DNA of 56,071 nucleotides from Chlamydiae bacterium RIFCSPLOWO2_12_FULL_45_20 (GTDB taxonomy: Bacteria; Chlamydiota; Chlamydiia; Chlamydiales; SM23-39), in contig MGMD01000019.1 in NCBI GenBank assembly GCA_001796285.1, positions 1 to 56,071 of the forward strand, in the 5' to 3' direction. Shown one piece after another: positions 44,914-50,740 of this stretch. The translations under genes were made by a program, and so were the position numbers. The notes beneath the pieces were generated by a model that worked only from the letters and a program-made list of their open reading frames with translations, did not search any database and was not told the DNA's origin. The stretch's first letter is position 1. Every line of letters starts with the position of its first letter.

Positions 44914-45288
44914 TTATACTCTCACATTTTTATGATGTTTTTTTGTCTTATCTACAGGGACTCCTAAGCTAAGAGCGATCTCTTTTTTCACTCTTTCCAC
45001 CTCGTTCCAGTCCCCTGGCGTAAAATTCATGGAATGGCCAATAAACCGATGCAGCTCTTCAAAGCTCATCCCGTAAAACGCCGCTGCATCGACCAACTTG
45101 TCTCTCAGTCGATCATAGGATTCGCTCATGACTTGAATGGATGCTTGGCGTTTTGTCTTATCAGACACTCTCTCTTTATGGATCGCCTCAATCCTACTCG
45201 CAAACTCCTCGAATTCTTCAATGAGATCTAAGATCACCGCATTCGGAGCTTTCGTCTTTGCTTCTTTTATTATTTCTTTCATTTTCAT
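44914..45288 (-). CDS. First gene of the translocator operon, possible chaperone, 124 aa
   Basis: I do not recognise it. It is a small, charged, helical protein (ILDLIEEFEEFASRIEAIHKERVSD ... SYDRLRDKLVDAAAFYGMSFEELHRFIGHSMNFTPGDWNEVERVKKEIA) with a basic tail. Size, helicity and position at the head of a translocator operon fit a secretion chaperone, but there are no TPR motifs like those of LcrH/SycD. The promoter is at 45354-45325. Confidence 0.6.
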   Translation of the reverse strand: MKMKEIIKEAKTKAPNAVILDLIEEFEEFASRIEAIHKERVSDKTKRQASIQVMSESYDRLRDKLVDAAAFYGMSFEELHRFIGHSMNFTPGDWNEVERVKKEIALSLGVPVDKTKKHHKNVRV

Positions 45289-45324
45289 GAGGTAATTCCA
45301 AATTAATAAAACCCTTCAATATTT

Positions 45325-45354
45325 ATTTTAGCACGTGTAAACTATAATTTTCAA
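45325..45354 (-). promoter_or_regulatory. Promoter of the translocator operon
   Basis: On the minus strand TTGAAA (plus 45354-45349), an 18-base spacer and TAAAAT (plus 45330-45325) lie about 37 bases before the ATG at 45288. Confidence 0.5.
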
Positions 45355-45388
45355 AACCATTCAATCCCGATAATTATACACATAATAA

Positions 45389-45417
45389 TTGAATTTTTAG
45401 TTTATTTATTGTATAAT
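45389..45417 (+). promoter_or_regulatory. Strong divergent promoter of the 482-residue orphan
   Basis: TTGAAT at 45389-45394, a 17-base spacer and consensus TATAAT at 45412-45417. The ATG follows at 45453. Confidence 0.65.
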
Positions 45418-45452
45418 TACATAAAACACAAAGACTATACAGTAAACGTATT

Positions 45453-46901
45453 ATGACATTGCCCATTCCCCCTCACTCAGACCGATCCACAATTCGCATG
45501 AGTGCAACCAAGGTGGATCCGCCGGCCGGCAGACCTCAAATGACTGGTCAAATGGTCCCTCATGTGCTTCCTCACGGAAGCATGGCTCCACATTACGAGG
45601 CCCAAAAAGGGGGCAAGCCAGGGTTATACTCTGGGAACATGCGCGTGAACACACGCTCTAAACAGCTGAAAGATGTGAAAATCGACCAACGAACCCAGAC
45701 CATCTATAAACTAACGCACGAATTCATTGTAAAACATCGAGATCCAGGAGCGTCGGCCATCGAAATTAGTGTGCGGCCCGACTCAGATGCGAAGCATAAA
45801 GATTTGGTGGTGATCTCCTATGTGGATAATACGGGAGAAACAAGACGGGTCTCTCAAAGGGACATCGACCCAGAAATTGTGCAAAAAATGATCAAGCTTC
45901 GGCAGCTCGTCCGACCCTCTTATGGTCATCAAGCCCCAGCCCCTCTTCGTATTTCGACCCCCGGGCTATTGGCCGGTAGCTTACATGAATATCTCACAGG
46001 AGGTCACTACCGAAAGTTTGAAAAAGCTCACTCTGCCGAATTTCCTCATGAGGAGCCCAAAGAACTCCTGGCAAAAGTGGTAGCTTGTGAAGCCATGATT
46101 TACGCCCTTTTTGGGCAAATTCACTTTCGACTAGATCAAGCAAAAGAAGAGTTAGAGAAAACGCCTCCTTTGCCTGCCGAACGGTACAAGGCACTAAAAA
46201 AAGATCAAGAGGAGTTGGAGGAGTTATTACAAAAACTTCGATCTATTGATCGAGAAGCGATTTACGAAACTGTCGCAAGCTGGAATAAATTAGATACGGA
46301 TCCATCTAAACCCAACGTCTTATCAAAACTCAAAGAAGCCACTCATCAAGTCAGCGTAAAATCAAAAAGAAGCATGCAAGAACACAAGATAGCGCATTAT
46401 GCAAAACAGCACTGGATAAGAAACAGCTGGTTCGGCAATAACCCTATAGGGAAGTGGCTAGGCATTTATCACTATCAACCAGAAGAAGCAGCCGTTCACG
46501 AATATGCCCTGGACCGAGGGGATTTACTGCTTCCCGATAAAGAAGAAGAATATGCAAGGGCTAAAGAGACCGATCGCATCCAAAAACAATCGAGCGTAGA
46601 GCGTTTTGTCGTTAATCTGATGATCTCTCTTTTGAGTCCTACCAAAAACAAATACACCCATTTAATGGATCCAGGTTTTGAATGCCCCGTTTTAGCAGGA
46701 ATCAGTAGTCCGATTAAGACAGCCATTTTACACGACTTAGAAACTTCCGACGACCAACATTTCAGTAAGGCATATGCCAAAAAGGCCTACCAAGAGGCAG
46801 TGAGCGCGCTCGCCCATTACACCGCAAATACCAAAGAAGAGTCCATCCCTTCTTACCTAAGCAGCACCCTACTCAAACCCCTCGCATCAAAGCAAACATA
46901 A
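45453..46901 (+). CDS. Orphan 482-aa protein, candidate type III effector
   Basis: I do not recognise it. The first ~70 residues are Pro/Ser/His-rich and look disordered, as in secreted effectors. A compact region with DLVVISYVDNTGETRRVSQRDI follows. Residues ~240-290 form a coiled coil (RLDQAKEELEKTPPLPAERYKALKKDQEELEELLQKL), and the C-terminal half is basic and helical. No signal peptide. It is transcribed divergently from the translocator operon under a strong promoter, which makes a substrate or partner of that system plausible (inference). An alternative ATG is at 45498. Confidence 0.65.
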   Translation: MTLPIPPHSDRSTIRMSATKVDPPAGRPQMTGQMVPHVLPHGSMAPHYEAQKGGKPGLYSGNMRVNTRSKQLKDVKIDQRTQTIYKLTHEFIVKHRDPGASAIEISVRPDSDAKHKDLVVISYVDNTGETRRVSQRDIDPEIVQKMIKLRQLVRPSYGHQAPAPLRISTPGLLAGSLHEYLTGGHYRKFEKAHSAEFPHEEPKELLAKVVACEAMIYALFGQIHFRLDQAKEELEKTPPLPAERYKALKKDQEELEELLQKLRSIDREAIYETVASWNKLDTDPSKPNVLSKLKEATHQVSVKSKRSMQEHKIAHYAKQHWIRNSWFGNNPIGKWLGIYHYQPEEAAVHEYALDRGDLLLPDKEEEYARAKETDRIQKQSSVERFVVNLMISLLSPTKNKYTHLMDPGFECPVLAGISSPIKTAILHDLETSDDQHFSKAYAKKAYQEAVSALAHYTANTKEESIPSYLSSTLLKPLASKQT

Positions 46902-46949
46902 CAATCTAACAATCAACTATTTAATAGCTATAGTACAATAAACTTTTTA

Positions 46950-46978
46950 TTTACATTTAATCGCAAATGAGATAAAAT
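46950..46978 (+). promoter_or_regulatory. Promoter of the tandem small-protein pair
   Basis: TTTACA at 46950-46955, a 17-base spacer and TAAAAT at 46973-46978, 19 bases before the ATG at 46998, which also has AGAGG before it. Confidence 0.55.
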
Positions 46979-46997
46979 AATTTGTAGAGGTTTTATT

Positions 46998-47246
46998 ATG
47001 AGCAATTACTTTTTAGATTACTTAAAAAAGTCATTATATACGAAAACCGACCTTCAGTTCCGGAAAGAGATGTTTGAAAAAACAGCTAGTTACTTTGAGA
47101 TGGTGTTGGACACATTCGACAGTGGGAGTCCAGTGGAGCAGAAAAAAGCAGCACAGGAGCTTAAAGAAATTAAGCAATTTTTAGAAGAAAAAGAAGGGGT
47201 CCAGCCGTATATTATGAAGAAGAAAGTTCGAGGAGAGAAAGCCTAA
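46998..47246 (+). CDS. Small helical protein, 82 aa, first of a paralogous pair
   Basis: I do not recognise the family. The protein is helical and charged (FLDYLKKSLYTKTDLQFRKEMFEK ... AAQELKEIKQFLEEKEG). It aligns over about 65 residues with its downstream neighbour: both begin MS, then F-x-x-L-K, an L-x-x-x-K stretch, Y-x-E-x-x-LD, a glycine near the middle, AA-x-E-x-K-x-FLE-x-K. AGAGG precedes the ATG, and its stop codon abuts the next start. The pair lies beside a type III translocator locus; small helical proteins of this size there are often chaperones. Confidence 0.65.
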   Translation: MSNYFLDYLKKSLYTKTDLQFRKEMFEKTASYFEMVLDTFDSGSPVEQKKAAQELKEIKQFLEEKEGVQPYIMKKKVRGEKA

Positions 47247-47582
47247 ATGTCGACTGAGTTTATGGAGCATTTAAAAGAGGCGTTTGAAAATCTTGAAGGA
47301 CTAGATCACGAGAAGCTCAAACTTTTAAGCCAAAAGATCAGGAGTTATCTCGAACAACTGGACGCGATGCTTACCCGAGGAGAACGATCCGCGGCGTTAG
47401 ATGCTGCCCTTGAAATCAAGCTTTTTTTAGAATCTAAAACGTATATGATGATGGAAGCTTTAAGAATAAACGAAGAAGAATATCAGGAGATCCTGAAAAA
47501 CCCATTCTTCTCAGATCAAGAACAAAACACAATTACGCAGATCTCAGAAAATTTAAGATATGAAAAATATAATAAAAAATAA
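47247..47582 (+). CDS. Small helical protein, 111 aa, second of a paralogous pair
   Basis: I do not recognise the family. Residues ~1-65 (FMEHLKEAFENLEGLDHEKLKLLSQKIRSYLEQLDAML ... LEIKLFLESK) match the previous gene; the extra C-terminal 45 residues are acidic and helical (NEEEYQEILKNPFFSDQEQNTITQ). It starts directly after the upstream stop codon without a spacer, so translation is probably coupled. A tandem duplication followed by divergence is the simplest history. Confidence 0.65.
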   Translation: MSTEFMEHLKEAFENLEGLDHEKLKLLSQKIRSYLEQLDAMLTRGERSAALDAALEIKLFLESKTYMMMEALRINEEEYQEILKNPFFSDQEQNTITQISENLRYEKYNKK

Positions 47583-47605
47583 AAACTAATAAAATTGAGT
47601 TAATT

Positions 47606-47980
47606 ATGCACTACCAACCCATTACAGATTTACAGTGGCAAATTTTAGAACCGATGTTTCCGAATCCTATCAAAAGGGGTAGAGGGAAACCACATACGCC
47701 TTGGCGTTCTGTCCTGAATTCTATTTTATTTATTTTATCGACTCATTCGAAGTGGGAGACTTTACCGAAGGAGACAGAGTATGCGTCTAAATCGGCAGCG
47801 CACCGTTGGTATAAAACGTGGAAAGCGGATGGTTTTTTAGATCAAATCATTGAGAAGTTGCAGGAGCTTTCGTTGTTAGCAGTGGAGCTTACATTTCCGA
47901 AGCAGCGGATGAGATTTCCGAAGCAGCGTCTAAACACTTGCGAAGAGATGCATGAGCCTTACGCGGTTGGAGCACACTAA
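47606..47980 (+). pseudogene. IS5-family transposase N-terminal remnant
   Basis: A 124-residue frame beginning MHYQPITDLQWQILEPMFPNP and continuing GRGKPHTPWRSVLNSILFILSTHSKWETLPKE, the DUF4096-type N-terminal domain of IS5-family transposases (orfA in split elements). The DDE catalytic domain is missing. The last 25 residues are unusual, with the sequence FPKQR occurring twice. Its stop codon is made by the target-site duplication of the IS982 element that follows at 47983, so that insertion may have ended the gene. No recognisable orfB remains on the far side of the insertion. Confidence 0.75.
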
Positions 47981-48049
47981 TAACCCAACTTGTCCCCTAT
48001 CTTGCCCGAGAGCTGAGCGAAATACATGAGATACAAGATTCTCGACGAA

Positions 48050-48070
48050 GCCAAGGTGACTCACCTTGGC
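48050..48070. repeat. Left subterminal palindrome of the IS982 element
   Basis: GCCAAGGTGA and TCACCTTGGC arms (10 bp) around a single base. It corresponds to the right palindrome at 49062-49082. Confidence 0.75.
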
Positions 48071-48124
48071 AAGGAGAGAAGCGCAGTAGATCATGTGTTG
48101 CAGCCAGCGATTCGGGCAATGAGT

Positions 48125-48949
48125 CTATTGCAACATCAATTTCAAAGAATAAGCTAAGATAAATGCAAATATCTTTAATTCAAATCCCTTGCTAGTAACG
48201 GCATGAATACATTTTGGAAACATCCCTGTAATGCGACTAAATGTTGTTTCAATTCGTTTTCTCCAGTATTTTTGGAGATAGCATAGACATTCGTCTCTGG
48301 CTCGTCTTGAATTTTCTTTTCTTTCTGCTATCAAATTGAGATTGTTCTCCTTGAGAAAATCCTCATACTCATAATCGGTATAAGCTTTATCCGCATAAAC
48401 AGTCGCATCTTCAGGAAGATCTAAATCGAGGCGTTTAAAAGCATTGATATCGCTCTCGGCTCCTGGAGTCAAAATCCATTCAACAGGCTCTTGATTCGTT
48501 GTTGCTACGAGGTGAACGCGCAATCCATAGAAGTAACGATTCTTACTCACGATATATCCTCTGTACCGCTCACCGGAAAGAATTTTAGAACGAAAAATAC
48601 GGATATTATCGCATATGGGAATGGGAAAGCTGTCTACGACGTATTCATTGGATGAATGCTGGCTTTTGAAATATTCAGCCAACACCTCAAAAAGTTTGTG
48701 CCAAATACAGGTGGGAATACGATGCCATCTACGATTAAAATGACTTTCACTGAGAAAGTTAGGAATATAACCGTGTTGTTTTAAGAAGCGGGATGCAGTG
48801 CGTTGGTTGCCATGGAAAAATTGAGCTGCAGTCAAAACTGCAGTGATTACTTCAGCATTAGTCATTTTAGCTTGGGGATCATCGTGAAGATGACTTGCTT
48901 TTAAAATCTCGTCGGCGAAAAAATAGAAAGCAACAATCTGTAACTCCAT
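48125..48949 (-). CDS. IS982-family transposase
   Basis: A 274-residue DDE transposase, complete. The IS982 signatures are HFNRRWHRIPTCIWHKLFEVL, YVVDSFPIPICDNIRIFRSKI (first Asp), LTPGAESDINAF, ATVYADKAYTDYEYED (second Asp) and KRIETTFSRITGMFPKCIHAV (Glu). It fills most of the element and starts 184 bases inside the right inverted repeat. Confidence 0.92.
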   Translation of the reverse strand: MELQIVAFYFFADEILKASHLHDDPQAKMTNAEVITAVLTAAQFFHGNQRTASRFLKQHGYIPNFLSESHFNRRWHRIPTCIWHKLFEVLAEYFKSQHSSNEYVVDSFPIPICDNIRIFRSKILSGERYRGYIVSKNRYFYGLRVHLVATTNQEPVEWILTPGAESDINAFKRLDLDLPEDATVYADKAYTDYEYEDFLKENNLNLIAERKENSRRARDECLCYLQKYWRKRIETTFSRITGMFPKCIHAVTSKGFELKIFAFILAYSLKLMLQ

Positions 48950-49061
48950 AAAGAACTCCTTTGTTTGAGCACTAAAGAGCTTAATATGGAGTAAATTTTG
49001 TTGTCGCTCTTCCTCCCTTATTCACGAGCTGCGACAAGGAATCTGCTATGCTTCGATCGTC

Positions 49062-49082
49062 GCCAAGGTGGCCCACCTTGGC
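49062..49082. repeat. Right subterminal palindrome of the IS982 element
   Basis: GCCAAGGTGG and CCACCTTGGC arms around one base. Compared with the left copy (48050-48070) the innermost base pair has changed from A-T to G-C on both arms, keeping the pairing. Confidence 0.75.
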
Positions 49083-49156
49083 TTCCTCACGAATCTTGCA
49101 TCTTCCATGTCTCGCTATCGTGTCTAAGGGAGGATAGGGGACAAGTTGGGTTAATA

Positions 49157-49388
49157 CCATTTGCGAGAAATAAATTCATATTTAACTCACCTTACGCACA
49201 CAGGGGACCTTATGGGCTGTTTGAAAGCTGCCGACAAAAAGCACGCTCATCGACGGGGATAGTATCGGTGAGCATTGTGTTATTGTCATCAAAAGGCAGA
49301 GTCGTCAGTCTTTTGTTCGAGCTGAATAGTTACGAAAGCAATTCATCATGAAAAGAGCAGACAGAAATAAAGTTATCCAGGGCTTGCC
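49157..49388. other. Non-coding stretch between the IS982 element and the 49439 gene
   Basis: I see no convincing gene here. An open frame covering part of it starts inside the IS end and is not supported by codon use or a ribosome-binding site. It may hold decayed IS5 or flanking sequence. Confidence 0.4.
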
Positions 49389-49432
49389 ACAAATAATTTT
49401 TATTTGTAGAATTTTCGCTCCTTAAAAAGGAG
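49389..49432 (+). promoter_or_regulatory. Two leader hairpins, the second hiding the Shine-Dalgarno of the 49439 gene
   Basis: ACAAATAA (49389-49396) pairs with TTATTTGT (49400-49407). Next, CTCCTT (49418-49423) pairs with AAGGAG (49427-49432), which is the ribosome-binding site of the ATG at 49439. The arrangement could regulate translation, for example with temperature or by a trans factor; this is inference. Confidence 0.5.
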
Positions 49433-49438
49433 TCAGCT

Positions 49439-49963
49439 ATGCTCATTGAGTCGGTCAAAGACGAGGTCGACTATGAAATCAGCCCGTTCAGGGCAAAAGC
49501 CGGAGGCTCAGATGGCCAACGCACATACATCTTATTGGAAAGTGGTGAGTATTGTAACTCATGCTTCAAAAATTCTAGGATGAAAGAACTCGGTATTGAG
49601 AAAATCAGCTTTGAGGTATATCAATTAGCCGAAGGAAAGTCGTTCGGTATGAACTTCAAAGTCGCCGCCGATGGTGGAAGGATGGTTTGTTTACACTTTC
49701 TCAATAGAATTGGACCCATACTTGGCAATATAGAGTTTTTTTCAGAGCTTGAAAATGTAGCTACTGATGTCGGAGCTATCGGATTAGCGACTCTTGCAAA
49801 TCAAGCTATCGTTTTGGCATCACGCCCACGTCCATTTCCTCCAAATAAAGATAGCGCATATTTGCGATGTATGGATGGGTGCGATGATATCGAATTCGAA
49901 CTTTTCAGGTTGTTATGCTATGCAGCATGTACTATATGGGCAGACGATACACCAGGTTCGTAA
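49439..49963 (+). CDS. Hypothetical protein, 174 aa
   Basis: I do not recognise it. It is a soluble protein with a cysteine pair (EYCNSCFKN, near 38-43) that could bind metal, and an acidic C-terminal third with more cysteines (RCMDGCDD, LLCYAACTIW). The ATG has AAGGAG with 6-base spacing, but that site lies in a hairpin. The gene sits in an accessory zone between an IS and a structured non-coding stretch, which suggests acquisition by transfer. Confidence 0.55.
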   Translation: MLIESVKDEVDYEISPFRAKAGGSDGQRTYILLESGEYCNSCFKNSRMKELGIEKISFEVYQLAEGKSFGMNFKVAADGGRMVCLHFLNRIGPILGNIEFFSELENVATDVGAIGLATLANQAIVLASRPRPFPPNKDSAYLRCMDGCDDIEFELFRLLCYAACTIWADDTPGS

Positions 49964-49986
49964 TAGACTTGCGTAACCTGAAAAAA

Positions 49987-50147
49987 TGCCGAGCGAAGCT
50001 CGGCAAGAATGGCTTAGCGCCGGCAAAACAGTTTATGCGCTTTTGCCGAAGTGAATAGTGGGCAACTATTGACAAGGCAAACCCGAAGGACTTGAGCGGA
50101 TAAAATGTAAAGCCGCCGCAAGCCGGGCGATTTCTTCAGGCTTTACA
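49987..50147. other. Run of four hairpins, possible structured RNA
   Basis: Between two orphan genes lie four successive inverted repeats: TGCCGAGC/GCTCGGCA (49987-50005, 3-base loop), CGGCAAAA/TTTTGCCG (50021-50048), AATAGT/ACTATT (50054-50070) and TGTAAAGCC/GGCTTTACA (50106-50147). On the minus strand the first hairpin is followed by six T residues, so it would work as a terminator for an RNA transcribed leftwards across this stretch; the plus-strand exit lacks T residues. No protein-coding frame explains it. Confidence 0.5.
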
Positions 50148-50172
50148 ATAGAGGGAAGAAAGAGGAGAGTGT

Positions 50173-50382
50173 ATGGACTCAATAAGAGAATTTCTACTTA
50201 GTCCTTTAGGGAATATTTTCGCTCACTTTTTGAAGGCTCTTGTGGGCGCTGTATTTGTGTGCGCTGGCATACAAGTATTTGATTTTAAGAATCTTTTCCG
50301 TTTCTTTACTCTGCGAAAGATAATCGGTCTTTTTCTGTTCGCAATTGGAGCTAGCCGTTTAATTCATGTCCTTTTCCATTAG
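50173..50382 (+). CDS. Small membrane protein, 69 aa
   Basis: I do not recognise it. Two hydrophobic segments (FLKALVGAVFVCAGIQVF and IIGLFLFAIGASRLIHVLF) are separated by a basic loop (FRFFTLRK). AGAGGAG precedes the ATG by 5 bases. It follows the hairpin region. Small two-helix proteins next to mobile DNA can be holin-like or toxin-like, but nothing here decides the function. Confidence 0.5.
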   Translation: MDSIREFLLSPLGNIFAHFLKALVGAVFVCAGIQVFDFKNLFRFFTLRKIIGLFLFAIGASRLIHVLFH

Positions 50383-50476
50383 GCAAGACGTAGGGGGGCG
50401 ACAAACTTGCCAAAACCCCGCCACATCCATCAATGAAATTCCTGCCTGATAAAACGTCGCCTTTTTATCGATTTAT

Positions 50477-50528
50477 TTGCAGCTTTCACGCATCCAGAAG
50501 TTATCAATAAAATTTTAAGCAACTATAA
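50477..50528 (+). repeat. 52-base dispersed repeat, copy 2, carrying a promoter
   Basis: This is the partner of 29116-29167 (49 of 52 bases identical, same orientation). It contains TTATCA at 50501-50506 and, after a 17-base spacer, TATAAT at 50524-50529, a good promoter. It directs transcription into the 40-residue ORF at 50542. The remainder of the 50383-50740 gap shows no larger gene. Confidence 0.75.
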
Positions 50529-50541
50529 TTGTTTTGAGCGC

Positions 50542-50664
50542 ATGATGGGTTTTCTTGCTGCTCTCATCAAAAGGCTAACCGACGCGGTCAAAAATTTGTT
50601 TACCTGGATAGCTTCGTATCTGTTTGTGAAGACCCAGGTTCCGGTGACACAAAAAACCGTTTGA
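50542..50664 (+). CDS. 40-residue amphipathic ORF under the repeat-borne promoter
   Basis: Unrecognised. The peptide begins MMGFLAALIKRLTDAVKNL and continues with FTWIASYLF, then a polar tail. Hydrophobic residues recur every three to four positions with lysines and arginines between, giving an amphipathic or membrane-active helix like small type I toxins. The ATG lies about 12 bases after the -10 box, with only a weak GAG as ribosome-binding site. It could instead be the remnant of a longer gene. Confidence 0.35.
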   Translation: MMGFLAALIKRLTDAVKNLFTWIASYLFVKTQVPVTQKTV

Positions 50665-50740
50665 TTTGCATGTTCAAGAGTCGACATATAAAGATTTTTT
50701 CTACTTTAGATGGTGCCTGATAGTGTGATAAAATGCATGC

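Larger units (their letters stand above)
47983..49151 (-). mobile_element. Complete IS982-family insertion sequence
   Basis: The element is bounded by exact 19-base inverted repeats, ACCCAACTTGTCCCCTATC at 47983-48001 and its complement at 49133-49151. TAATA is directly repeated just outside both ends (47978-47982 and 49152-49156), a likely target-site duplication. A single transposase gene lies inside on the minus strand. Just inside both ends are long imperfect inverted repeats that include a palindrome at 48050-48070 and 49062-49082. Exact ends, the duplication and an intact gene suggest recent insertion. Confidence 0.88.

Noticed and set aside
48998-49351. Plus-strand frame across the right end of the IS982 element
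   Set aside because: It crosses the inverted repeat, has no ribosome-binding site and no recognisable composition; it is a chance frame.
29116-50528. The two 52-base repeats as ends of one integrated 21-kb island
   Set aside because: The DNA between them contains core genes in chlamydial order (lon, rpsU, dnaJ), so it is not a mobile island.
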